From: Bacteroidales bacterium
GTDB lineage: Bacteria; Bacteroidota; Bacteroidia; Bacteroidales; UBA932
Assembly (NCBI GenBank): GCA_017471025.1
Contig: JAFUWX010000033.1
Location: 1 to 35,878 of the forward strand
Length of the DNA stretch: 35,878 nt
Direction of reading: 5' to 3'
Each line of letters begins with the position of its first letter. The stretch's first letter is position 1. The notes below the pieces were generated by a model. The model did no database searches, was not told where the DNA came from, and worked only from the letters and a program-made list of their open reading frames with translations. Shown one piece after another: positions 26,364-32,957 of this stretch. The position numbers were made by a program, and so were the translations under genes.

Positions 26364-26377
26364 GTCGTACAAAGAAC

Positions 26378-26549
26378 TTATCGTTTAAGGTTGAACGAAA
26401 AAATCCCGAAGCCTTCTTCACCCTGTAACTGCACGGTATCCATATCCACGTATTCCGTCACTGGCTGCTGATTCTGGCAGGCAACGGCCAGAATCAGCAA
26501 AAAGAAGAGCCAATGTGATAGGGAGCATTCATCGGGGGCATACACTTTT
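26378..26549 (-). pseudogene. Internally deleted remnant of a propeller lipoprotein gene
   Basis: Near-identical to the two ends of the propeller gene at 28862-29860 with the middle (about 900 bases) missing. From ATG 26541 it repeats MPPMNAPYH, loses one base (frameshift relative to the intact copy), repeats the rest of the signal peptide up to the codons for VDMDAVQ, then jumps directly to the gene's last codons (QGEEGFGI...). The copied stop codon is altered, moving the end to 26378-26380. About 8 bases upstream also match the 3' end of the NVEALA gene that precedes the intact copy. It lies between an intact propeller gene and the signal peptidase fusion and cannot encode a working protein. 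Confidence 0.8.
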
Positions 26550-26574
26550 GGACTTGACTGATAAACATTGTCGA

Positions 26575-27720
26575 TTACTTGGAAAGATGAACGGCTATGA
26601 TAAAGTCATCGTCCGGATTCAGTTTTGATTCGGCCAGCCGGGCCTGAATTTTCTCGCGAAGCGGAGTAGGTTGTTTCAATGCGTCGAACCTGGAAGAAAA
26701 ATCCAGTGCATTCCAATAGCATAACAAGGTGTCTCCGTTGCTGCCTTGAATATTGGATAGCGGGAAGCCTAAGGCTTCATTCATGCAAGTTGTATCTGCG
26801 AAATATGCTTTTTTCGTGTCCTTATCCAAAAGGGTAAACTGAGCATCGAAAAATGGAAGGAGAATCCATTTTGAGGTCTCATAAATTCCGGAAAAACAAG
26901 GTGATATTTTCCCATTTAAGCATCTTACGCCCATCTCAAGCAACGAAAAATCACTTGACTCAGCTAAGAACTTTGCGGATGGGACAGGACTTGGAGTCGG
27001 AATGGTATCCGTTACGGTCAGTAAGTCATCCTTGATTTCGTAGATATGGTTGTCAAAAGGGACGACGCAACGGAGGTTCGCATTATAGTCAGAAAGGGTA
27101 TGCTTCCCGATTCCTTGAATGGCGTGTTGGGACTTGAATGCTAACTCTTTGAGTTTGATTGCGGCGGAGAAATCTTTTCCGGGGGCCTTGAGATAAATGC
27201 AGGATTGGTCGCGGAATAAGCCGCAACTGAGTATCAAATCGTTGCCGACCTGGACGGCGTCAGTGACTTCATAGGATGACAAGCCATTGAGATGTTCGGT
27301 GTATTGATAAGTGCCCTGAAGCGAATAGTGGAGGATATTTGATTTGAAAGAATCAATCAGGCACAAATCCTGGTCCTTCTCGGAAAAATAGAAGGTGTTC
27401 AGTCTAAGCCATTCAGCATTGGAATTGCCATAGGCTGATATTTCCCGTAAAGTTCCCTTTTCTGGAGAAAACAAGAACAGCCCATTTCCGGTGAGAATGT
27501 AATAGGCCCCGTTGCGGTATGCGATTTTGGTTACAAAGGAAATGGGGTGTCCTTGCGGGACAGGAATCAGTTCGATGTCACTGACCCAATGCTGTAAGAC
27601 GGCGGAGGGCTCACTTTCCAGGGAATAGGATGTGCCACTTTGCGTCTTGGAAGAGCAGCTAATCAATCCCCATGCTGCGGCGATTGACAGGGCTATACAC
27701 GCAATCCAGTTGCTTTTCAT
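26575..27720 (-). CDS. 6-bladed beta-propeller lipoprotein (divergent copy)
   Basis: Lipoprotein of 381 residues with lipobox GLISC (Cys22). It has repeated beta-strand blocks typical of the Bacteroidetes 6-bladed propeller/TolB-like family paired with NVEALA genes: IAYRNGAYYILTGNGLFLFS, LNGLSSYEVTDAVQVGNDLIL and the ending NPDDDFIIAVHLSK. Where sister proteins have the blade motif GRGPGE, this one reads YGNSNAEWLRL, so it is the most diverged of the six. It follows the NVEALA gene by 21 bases in the thioredoxin/NVEALA/propeller cassette. Function of the family is unknown; a binding partner or receptor for the peptide encoded beside it is inference. Confidence 0.78.
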   Translation of the reverse strand: MKSNWIACIALSIAAAWGLISCSSKTQSGTSYSLESEPSAVLQHWVSDIELIPVPQGHPISFVTKIAYRNGAYYILTGNGLFLFSPEKGTLREISAYGNSNAEWLRLNTFYFSEKDQDLCLIDSFKSNILHYSLQGTYQYTEHLNGLSSYEVTDAVQVGNDLILSCGLFRDQSCIYLKAPGKDFSAAIKLKELAFKSQHAIQGIGKHTLSDYNANLRCVVPFDNHIYEIKDDLLTVTDTIPTPSPVPSAKFLAESSDFSLLEMGVRCLNGKISPCFSGIYETSKWILLPFFDAQFTLLDKDTKKAYFADTTCMNEALGFPLSNIQGSNGDTLLCYWNALDFSSRFDALKQPTPLREKIQARLAESKLNPDDDFIIAVHLSK

Positions 27721-27741
27721 AAATAACCGAAATTGTAATGG

Positions 27742-28125
27742 TTAATTAAAGTAAACCCGAATACCTTGCTCTCCAGCATTGCAGCAGTTCCCAGAGCTAT
27801 TTGTACAAGAAAATCTTGCCCAGCATCCGTTATAAACGTTGCCGGCGGTATAATTACCTTTAATTGTTACCCCCATTATAGTTAATTCCCCTGATACTGT
27901 GCATGTCTGCGAGATAATCCCACCATCAGCGCAAACGAGCGCCATGTTCCAGTAACCATTATTCGTTCGGCACGTCTCCTCGTCTCCATAAACTTCGATA
28001 GAAGCAAGGGCTTCGACATTCATTTCGAAGAGGTCCATTGAATGATTCTTTGACTTGACGCCGCAAACAAACGCCAATGCCGCAACGCTAATGACTGATA
28101 CAATAATTTTAACGTTTTTCTTCAT
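27742..28125 (-). CDS. NVEALA-family exported peptide with a long cysteine-rich core
   Basis: Small exported protein of 127 residues. The N-terminal leader has a basic start, a hydrophobic helix (residues 7-22) and a polar stretch ending in DLFEMNVEALA, with NVEALA at residues 36-41 and a Cys at 21, exactly as in the other three copies here. The 86-residue core has seven Cys (TCR, VCA, TCT, GCW, SCT, NCC) and many Gly, Asn and Thr. It is almost twice as long as the other cores and does not share their four-Cys pattern. It overlaps the thioredoxin-like gene by 17 bases and precedes a propeller gene. The family (NVEALA, PF14055 from memory) has no established function that I know of. Confidence 0.85.
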   Translation of the reverse strand: MKKNVKIIVSVISVAALAFVCGVKSKNHSMDLFEMNVEALASIEVYGDEETCRTNNGYWNMALVCADGGIISQTCTVSGELTIMGVTIKGNYTAGNVYNGCWARFSCTNSSGNCCNAGEQGIRVYFN

Positions 28126-28690
28126 GATTTAAAAAATTGATTATTAAAGATTTAATCATATCACTATGAGCAGGATTTCCGACAACTACCGGATGTCCTT
28201 TAGGGTCAAGTAAGAAATAGTGAAAACGCTTGTCGTTAGGGATGACTGCGCTGTTGTTACGCGAAAATTCTCCTTGTGAATCAATCCATAGAGGGTAGAG
28301 GTGTGATGCTAGAATCAAGTCATTGAGCACGGAGGTAATATCTTCTGGATTGGTTGAGAAAACTATGTATAGATCTAAAGATTGTTTTTTGGCAAAATCG
28401 AAAAGATTACTATCATCTGCTAAGTGAAGGGCTCTGCACGAGGAGCAGTCTTCTGGAGAAACATAAACAACAAACCGGGGACCTCCTTGTAGGGTGATAG
28501 AATCTTTAATATGTCCATTTTCTAGGATGGACATTTTGTCAGGGAATGTAATGGTGGCAGCCTGGAATTCTCGTAAGGCCTTTCGCAATTGTTGCTTTTC
28601 TCCGCACGAAGGGAGGAGACATAGAATCCCAAGGAAGAGGGCAAGATGCTGAAAACAAGTGGAATGTATATTTAAACTCTTATGAGTCAC
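28109..28690 (-). CDS. Thioredoxin-like lipoprotein with a CSSC motif
   Basis: Lipoprotein of 193 residues with lipobox LLPSC (Cys29), anchored facing the periplasm. A thioredoxin-like fold is suggested by the strand FVVYVS followed by CSSC (residues 82-85), then helices and FHYFLLDPKGHPVVVGNP, which resembles the end of TlpA/redoxin domains. It could form, break or shuffle disulfides in the Cys-containing NVEALA cores. The start codon is GTG at 28690, supported by the match of its signal peptide to that of the propeller at 31263 (HSTC/HSAC, lipid Cys at 29 in both). It is the first gene after the promoter at 28722-28753 and overlaps the NVEALA gene by 17 bases. Confidence 0.78.
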   Translation of the reverse strand: MTHKSLNIHSTCFQHLALFLGILCLLPSCGEKQQLRKALREFQAATITFPDKMSILENGHIKDSITLQGGPRFVVYVSPEDCSSCRALHLADDSNLFDFAKKQSLDLYIVFSTNPEDITSVLNDLILASHLYPLWIDSQGEFSRNNSAVIPNDKRFHYFLLDPKGHPVVVGNPAHSDMIKSLIINFLNHEEKR

Positions 28691-28721
28691 GTGGTTATTT
28701 GTTATTTTTAGTTTTCGTTAG

Positions 28722-28753
28722 CAAAGTTACAATAATTAACAGATTAATCCAAA
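28722..28753 (-). promoter_or_regulatory. Promoter of the thioredoxin/NVEALA/propeller/signal-peptidase unit
   Basis: On the minus strand TTTG (28750-28753), a 20-base spacer and TAACTTTG (28722-28729) match the Bacteroidetes -33/-7 consensus, 31 bases before the GTG start at 28690. The -7 element is identical to that of the promoter at 31298-31329. No terminator is visible before 13624, so this promoter could serve the whole block down to the RND pumps. Confidence 0.75.
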
Positions 28754-28757
28754 TTAT

Positions 28758-28841
28758 TTACGATTTAATTCGGTTTTGCTCGTATCTTCCATATGGTCCT
28801 GCAATAGCGTGTGCGGGATATCCGAGAAAGCGTTGAAGCAT
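28758..28841 (-). pseudogene. Stub of the signal peptidase fusion gene start
   Basis: From ATG 28841 the first 36 bases match the first 36 bases of the gene starting at 26363 at 28 positions by hand alignment (MLQRFLGYPAHA against MPQRLIRYTAYT). The sequence then diverges into a short open frame of 27 codons ending at 28758-28760. It sits about 20 bases after the stop of the propeller gene at 28862, just as the full gene sits after the propeller remnant at 26378. So propeller followed by signal peptidase was duplicated and this copy lost the enzyme. Confidence 0.6.
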
Positions 28842-28861
28842 GCCGGACAAGGGCATTATCG

Positions 28862-29860
28862 TTAAAGATGGAACGTGACGATTCCGAAGCCCTCTTCACC
28901 CTGAACCAAGCCGGCGAATTGTCCGGAGGGGCTGATACTGAAGCGTATGCACCCGTAAGGGATTCTGCGGCAAGCGCAAACTTCGCCTTGGGGGCCTATT
29001 TCCACGAGGTAGGTGTAGGAAGGTTCGGAGGCGGAAGGCTGGTCGAAATACAGTACGAAGATGTGCCCGTTCCAGTATATCGGGTCCATGTAATAAACGT
29101 AATCCTCGCCATTGTAGTAGGCCTCAGGGGTAGTGACATGCTTGTGTGCTGAACGGAACTGGATCCGCTTAAGCACTTTCCCTTGGCTTAGAGACTGTAT
29201 CTCAAACGAGGGAAGAGAGGTATAGAATACAAAAAGGCTGTCGCTTTGTTTCCCGGGCAGAGGAAACGCGTAAGTCAGATTGTCCCGATCATCCCGACTC
29301 CAATTGTCCGCCCAATCCGGGAAAACGCCGACAGGGCGGGTCTGCTTCTTCTTGGCGTTGAATATCTCGAAGGGCTGCTTTTCTCCGAGAACTTGATAAA
29401 TCACCTCATCATTCGAAAGCATGGCAGGCCGGTTTACCGCCTGATTCTTCATAGGAATGTTGTCTTGCAGGGTAGCGGTGCCGCTCTGAATCTCGTAGGA
29501 AGACAGGCCGGAGTGGTTGGTTACGGCTTTAAGCTGATGAGACTGGGCGCTGTTTTTAATAAGCTGAAAGTCAACCACTTCGCCGGGTCCCCGTCCGTAG
29601 CGGACGGAACTTCCTCCTTCGTGGGAATACAGGGCGCCGTTTTTGCGGTTTCTGTTGACAATGAACAGGGTTTCTCCTGCATAGAAGAGATCGGTCGGCA
29701 CAATAGCTTCATCAAGCGGGACAAATGCTGCTTGAGGCTCCTGTACCTGCACGGCATCCATATCCACGTATTCCGTCACGGGCTGCTGATTCTGGCAGGC
29801 AAAGGCCAGAATCAGCAAAAAGAAGAGCCAATAGTGATAAGGAGCATTCATCGGGGGCAT
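28862..29860 (-). CDS. 6-bladed beta-propeller lipoprotein with GRGPGE motif
   Basis: Lipoprotein of 332 residues with lipobox LAFAC (Cys22). Beta-rich throughout, with the blade motif YGRGPGEVVDF (about residues 88-98) found in most of its sisters, then NHSGLSSYEIQSG, YYNGEDYVYYMDPIYW and the terminal blade FSISPSGQFAGLV. Two starts are possible: ATG 29860 (used here) or ATG 29851, which overlaps the NVEALA stop by 4 bases (ATGA) and is equally good for the signal peptide. It is the last intact gene of the unit driven from 31298-31329. Both ends are duplicated in the remnant at 26378-26549. Function unknown. Confidence 0.8.
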   Translation of the reverse strand: MPPMNAPYHYWLFFLLILAFACQNQQPVTEYVDMDAVQVQEPQAAFVPLDEAIVPTDLFYAGETLFIVNRNRKNGALYSHEGGSSVRYGRGPGEVVDFQLIKNSAQSHQLKAVTNHSGLSSYEIQSGTATLQDNIPMKNQAVNRPAMLSNDEVIYQVLGEKQPFEIFNAKKKQTRPVGVFPDWADNWSRDDRDNLTYAFPLPGKQSDSLFVFYTSLPSFEIQSLSQGKVLKRIQFRSAHKHVTTPEAYYNGEDYVYYMDPIYWNGHIFVLYFDQPSASEPSYTYLVEIGPQGEVCACRRIPYGCIRFSISPSGQFAGLVQGEEGFGIVTFHL

Positions 29861-30117
29861 ACACTTTTACGTCTGGGCCGATATACATCGTCGTATTTGC
29901 AGCCGTCGCATATTCGGACGTGTTGCAAAGTTCCGAAGTAACTATAGTAGCTGAAAGTGTCATAACACTCGTATTTTGTAGAAGATTCTTCGTCAGCCAA
30001 TACCTCCACATTCTTTTCGAAGAGGTCTTCGGTCTGATCGTTTGTTTGGACGAAGCAGAAAGCTGCTAAAGCAGCGATTCCTGCGGCTGTGATAGTCTCC
30101 ACAATACGTGTTTTCAT
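29848..30117 (-). CDS. NVEALA-family exported peptide (NVEVLA variant), four-Cys core
   Basis: Small exported protein of 89 residues. The leader of 41 residues is nearly identical to the copies at 32582 and 34021 (AAGIAALAAFCFVQT, DLFEKNVEVLA) with Val in place of Ala at residue 39. The 48-residue core is Tyr-rich and carries Cys at 51, 70, 73 and 87: C-x18-C-x2-C-x13-C, ending in C-P-R. It lies between two propeller genes, 39 bases after the upstream one and overlapping the downstream one. The DNA encoding the leader and about 70 bases upstream is repeated at 32748-32927. Confidence 0.87.
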   Translation of the reverse strand: MKTRIVETITAAGIAALAAFCFVQTNDQTEDLFEKNVEVLADEESSTKYECYDTFSYYSYFGTLQHVRICDGCKYDDVYRPRRKSVCPR

Positions 30118-30187
30118 GGATTTGGAGTTATAATGATTTGTAATTCAAGTTTATGGCTATTGTTTATGGGTAATGTAACCCAGGTAC
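30008..30187. repeat. About 180-base direct repeat, copy 1 (NVEALA leader plus 5' flank)
   Basis: Covers most of the NVEALA leader coding sequence, the spacer before it, and the last codons of the upstream propeller (YITHKQ and stop). Near-identical to 32748-32927; within the 73-base flank 30115-30187 I count two differences. The leader part recurs at 34160-34281, and a 35-base part of the flank recurs before the propeller at 35698 (35697-35731). Confidence 0.85.
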
Positions 30188-31263
30188 AGCCGCTTTTCCC
30201 TGTCGGATACGACTGCGTAGATGGTGTCACGGAATGCCGTTACACACATTTTCTCAATATTATAATCCGTTTCCAAATGACCTACGGGCTTGCCGTCCCA
30301 ATCGAAAACGTATATATCGTTGTTTTCCAGCTCTTTCCCAGACACTTTTTCCTTGTTGGAAAGCAGATTTACGTCTGCGCCAATCGCGGCGTACAGATAG
30401 TCATCTGTTGCGAACAAGTCCCTCAGTCCAGCCTTGGTGTCAGCGGTCAGCGAAGGTGTTGCTCCATAGACCAATGCGGGATCCACAAGTTTTAAGCATG
30501 CCTTTGGGCGTAAAGCCGGAAGATCGTAGATTTCGAGGATGGCTCCCCAGACAGAGCCGACAGCAAGACGATTTCCTCGCTCATTTACAGACATCAGGCA
30601 TTCCGTATAGAGATTGAACATTTCCACCGGATCTGAGAAGGGCTCAAAGTCCTGGGTCTGAAGGGTATCCCCATAAATATCTTTTACCATAAGGCGGTGG
30701 TATCCCATCGTGTCCGGATGGGCATAGCCTATTTGATTGAGGATAATGCTTTCTTCACCTGTCGGACCACATGCGCATGCATTCCTCGCATAGGGCTTGA
30801 TATCCAAGATAGAGACTGTCGGTGATAGGAATTCTTCATGCATGGACGAAAAGGAGCATGAAATCTGTTTCCTTACAGGTAAATCATAGATGAAAAGGCT
30901 GTCTCCTCGGGCACTGCACGCAGGAATCGTAAATATTTCTCCCGGGCCGTTTCCCCGATGGAAGTAATCACCGGTTGCAGCTCCTGTGCGTTTATCATAT
31001 ACATGGCACCATGTCTGGTCCTTGCGGTCATAATATATGACGTACAGATATTGGCCATGTTCAAAAATATCGTTCGCCATGTTCGCCATTAATTCTCCGG
31101 TTATGAGATGGACTTTAGCATGGCCCATGTTCGGGAAGTCCGGCATTTGATAATCAGACCGGCTATCCGTATCCGCGCAAGCCGGGAAAAGATATAAGGC
31201 CCCAACGAAGAAGGCGAGATAACGCATACAAGCGGAATGTAGATGTAAGTTCCTTGAGGCCAT
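30157..31263 (-). CDS. 6-bladed beta-propeller lipoprotein, first gene of the middle unit
   Basis: Lipoprotein of 368 residues with lipobox LFPAC (Cys29). The signal peptide matches that of the thioredoxin-like lipoprotein at 28690, although the mature proteins are unrelated. The blade motif is HRGNGPGEIF (sisters: GRGPGE). Further strands are LFIYDLPVRKQISCSF, LTADTKAGLRDLFATDDYLYAAIGADV and DIYVFDWDGKPVGHLETDYNI, the last being a typical closing blade. Its final codons (YITHKQ, TAG) lie inside the direct repeat 30008-30187. It follows the promoter at 31298-31329 by 34 bases and precedes an NVEALA gene. Confidence 0.82.
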   Translation of the reverse strand: MASRNLHLHSACMRYLAFFVGALYLFPACADTDSRSDYQMPDFPNMGHAKVHLITGELMANMANDIFEHGQYLYVIYYDRKDQTWCHVYDKRTGAATGDYFHRGNGPGEIFTIPACSARGDSLFIYDLPVRKQISCSFSSMHEEFLSPTVSILDIKPYARNACACGPTGEESIILNQIGYAHPDTMGYHRLMVKDIYGDTLQTQDFEPFSDPVEMFNLYTECLMSVNERGNRLAVGSVWGAILEIYDLPALRPKACLKLVDPALVYGATPSLTADTKAGLRDLFATDDYLYAAIGADVNLLSNKEKVSGKELENNDIYVFDWDGKPVGHLETDYNIEKMCVTAFRDTIYAVVSDREKRLYLGYITHKQ

Positions 31264-31297
31264 GGAGTTGGTTGTTATTGTAAGTAAAATCTGGTTA

Positions 31298-31329
31298 CAA
31301 AGTTAAATATTATAAAAATAATATACAAT
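31298..31329 (-). promoter_or_regulatory. Promoter of the middle propeller/NVEALA unit
   Basis: On the minus strand ATTG (31326-31329), a 20-base spacer and TAACTTTG (31298-31305) fit the Bacteroidetes consensus, 34 bases before the ATG at 31263. The -7 element is identical to that at 28722-28729, so the two units may respond alike. The surrounding 100 bases are strikingly AT-rich. Confidence 0.7.
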
Positions 31330-31459
31330 CAAGTTACTTTTTTTTTACCTTGATGCATTCTGATTCGATAATTTATTGGCTTGGGACAGCCTGGGGGCCA
31401 GCGTTACGCAAATGTAAATACAATTCGTAAGAAAATGGCTTAGACTATTCAACAAAGTA

Positions 31460-31481
31460 TTGTCGCGACAACATTTTGTCG
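31460..31481. repeat. Palindrome and overlapping hairpin in the 311-base gap 31264-31574
   Basis: TTGTCG, CGACAA and TTGTCG follow each other (31460-31465, 31466-31471, 31476-31481). The middle arm can pair with either neighbour, giving a perfect 12-base palindrome or a 6-base hairpin with a 4-base loop. It lies about 95 bases past the stop of the propeller at 31575, so it may be an operator, a transcript end or part of an old insertion. No T-run follows on the minus strand. Apart from this, the promoter at 31298-31329 and the short frame at 31528-31578, I see nothing else in the gap. Confidence 0.45.
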
Positions 31482-31527
31482 AAAATTTTCCAAAAACGTA
31501 ACTTTTATCGAATTGTCATCTGCTGCC

Positions 31528-31578
31528 TTAGGGACACTTGTTGAAGCTGATGTCCGAGAAGGGGTCGAGGCATTTCAC
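31528..31578 (-). pseudogene. Possible tail of a lost NVEALA-type peptide (16 codons)
   Basis: A 16-codon frame starting with GTG (31576-31578) overlaps the TGA stop of the propeller gene (GTGA) and reads MKCLDPFSDISFNKCP. It ends in Cys-Pro as two of the NVEALA peptides here do (CPR, CPK) and has two Cys 12 residues apart. No NVEALA leader is present. It may be the 3' remnant of a fifth peptide gene or a chance frame. Confidence 0.3.
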
Positions 31579-32564
31579 GCGTGGATATCTGCCTGAAAAA
31601 GCCGTTGCGTATCAGGATTATAGCCGATAAGGGTCTTCCCTGACGGCGTGATACTGAAGAAAGAAATCGGCGAGGAAAGAATGTATCTATGGCGTAATTT
31701 GCCCGTCCAACTCCACTCGTGTAGTTCAGCCCCGTCTTCTGTCATGCATAGCGCCCATACGGAAGTATTTGTTGCGTAAGGCATTCCGACATAGCACTTT
31801 CTCTGCATAGCGTCGGATTGTGAGCAGGATAGCTGAAGTCGGACCGTCAGCGGCTCCGTTTCGGGATTGCGATAGAAGCGGGCCGCATAATAATGTCCAT
31901 AGAAGAGGGCGAGGGATTGAGCATCCGGGCTTGAAGCGATGTTTTTGATATACAAGAAACGTTTATCCATTTCAGAGGAGGCGTCCCAATTCGGATAGTC
32001 GCCCATGTAGCCGGAGATTTCCCCGGATGTGTCGTATAGAACCAGTTCTTTGTTGTTGTCAGGATGGGCTATGTTCAAATCGACAAAACCATCGCGATAG
32101 GGCTTAAACCCGTTGGAGGGCATATCCGGACGGGTATGAGCGAGATTCTCAGCGGTGATATCCGCTCTTTGGCTGCTTAAGGCAATCCGCATAAACCGGC
32201 CGCTGTCGTAAAGGCCAAAGACATCTTTCTCTATATGACGCAAGCTTTTTGCGTCAAAGTGGATAAACTCTCCCGGGCCCCGTCCTTGATGGCCGAAATA
32301 GAACGATTCTTTGTCTGCTGTCAAAGACTGGGCATAGAAGGGCGCGGGTCCCCTATCCAACGGAAATACGGCGAAATGATCGGTGGCCAATAGTCCCAGG
32401 ACAATTCCCTCAACAGCGACGCTGTCGCTCGAAAGCGGACGCATTTCCAAGGTGTCTGTAACGGAAATCAGATATTCCTGGCTGAGTTCCTTTTCGTGAA
32501 CCTTACAGGCGCCAATGGTAACCAGGAGGAGACATAGAATCAACCAAGCGTTCTTTGTAGTCAT
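31575..32564 (-). CDS. 6-bladed beta-propeller lipoprotein with GRGPGE motif, end of the right-hand unit
   Basis: Lipoprotein of 329 residues with lipobox TIGAC (Cys20). It has the family motif HQGRGPGEFIHFD (about residues 93-105) and repeated beta blades (DVFGLYDSGRFMRIAL, ELVLYDTSGEISGYMGDYP, SLALFYGHYYAARFY, and the closing SFFSITPSGKTLIGYNPDT). Located 17 bases after the NVEALA gene at 32582-32857. It is the last intact gene of the right-hand unit; a tiny Cys-containing frame overlaps its stop. Function unknown; the shared motif and pairing suggest the same job as its sisters. Confidence 0.82.
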   Translation of the reverse strand: MTTKNAWLILCLLLVTIGACKVHEKELSQEYLISVTDTLEMRPLSSDSVAVEGIVLGLLATDHFAVFPLDRGPAPFYAQSLTADKESFYFGHQGRGPGEFIHFDAKSLRHIEKDVFGLYDSGRFMRIALSSQRADITAENLAHTRPDMPSNGFKPYRDGFVDLNIAHPDNNKELVLYDTSGEISGYMGDYPNWDASSEMDKRFLYIKNIASSPDAQSLALFYGHYYAARFYRNPETEPLTVRLQLSCSQSDAMQRKCYVGMPYATNTSVWALCMTEDGAELHEWSWTGKLRHRYILSSPISFFSITPSGKTLIGYNPDTQRLFQADIHA

Positions 32565-32581
32565 AGCCTTTTGTTGATTAT

Positions 32582-32857
32582 TTATAACATGCAGTCAGAA
32601 GGAGTGTTTGCTGTGGATGTTTTAACAAGTGTACAGTCAGAGCATCTGCGGACTTCTAGATAGAGTTGAGGGTCATACCCTTCTGCTACACGCATAAAGC
32701 AGAGGACATGATCAATGGGTATGAGTTCATCTGCTGCTAGCGCCTCGACGTTTCTTTCGAAGAGGTCGTTGGTCTGATTGTTTGTTTGAACGAAGCAGAC
32801 TGCTGCTAAAGCAGCGATTCCTGCGGCTGTGATAACCTCCACAATACGTATTTCCAT
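32582..32857 (-). CDS. NVEALA-family exported peptide, four-Cys core
   Basis: Small exported protein of 91 residues with the 41-residue leader (TAAGIAALAAVCFVQTNNQ, then DLFERNVEALA at 31-41). The 50-residue core has Cys at 53, 72, 75 and 89: C-x18-C-x2-C-x13-C. These are exactly the core spacings of the peptide at 29848, although little else in the core matches. It ends DCML without the final Cys-Pro of its sisters. It precedes a propeller gene by 17 bases; upstream lies a 100-base gap with a remnant of another propeller's 3' end. The ATG start fits the position-locked leader. Confidence 0.87.
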   Translation of the reverse strand: MEIRIVEVITAAGIAALAAVCFVQTNNQTNDLFERNVEALAADELIPIDHVLCFMRVAEGYDPQLYLEVRRCSDCTLVKTSTANTPSDCML

Positions 32858-32927
32858 GGATTTGGCGTTATAATGATTTGTAATTCAAGTTTATGGCTAT
32901 TGTTTATGGGTAATGTAAACCAGGTAC
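32748..32927. repeat. About 180-base direct repeat, copy 2
   Basis: Second copy of 30008-30187. Here the flank part (32897-32927) still spells the last codons YITHKQ and stop of the propeller at 30157, but the propeller actually upstream already ended at 32958. The fragment is therefore a 3' remnant of a different propeller gene, fossilised in the gap 32858-32957. Confidence 0.8.
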
Positions 32928-32957
32928 TGACGTACAGATCATCATCCGGGCTCAGTG

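Noticed and set aside
26364-26372. TTG start for the signal peptidase fusion
   Set aside because: ATG at 26363 gives the MPQRLIR opening, and the same position is an ATG in the duplicated stub at 28841.
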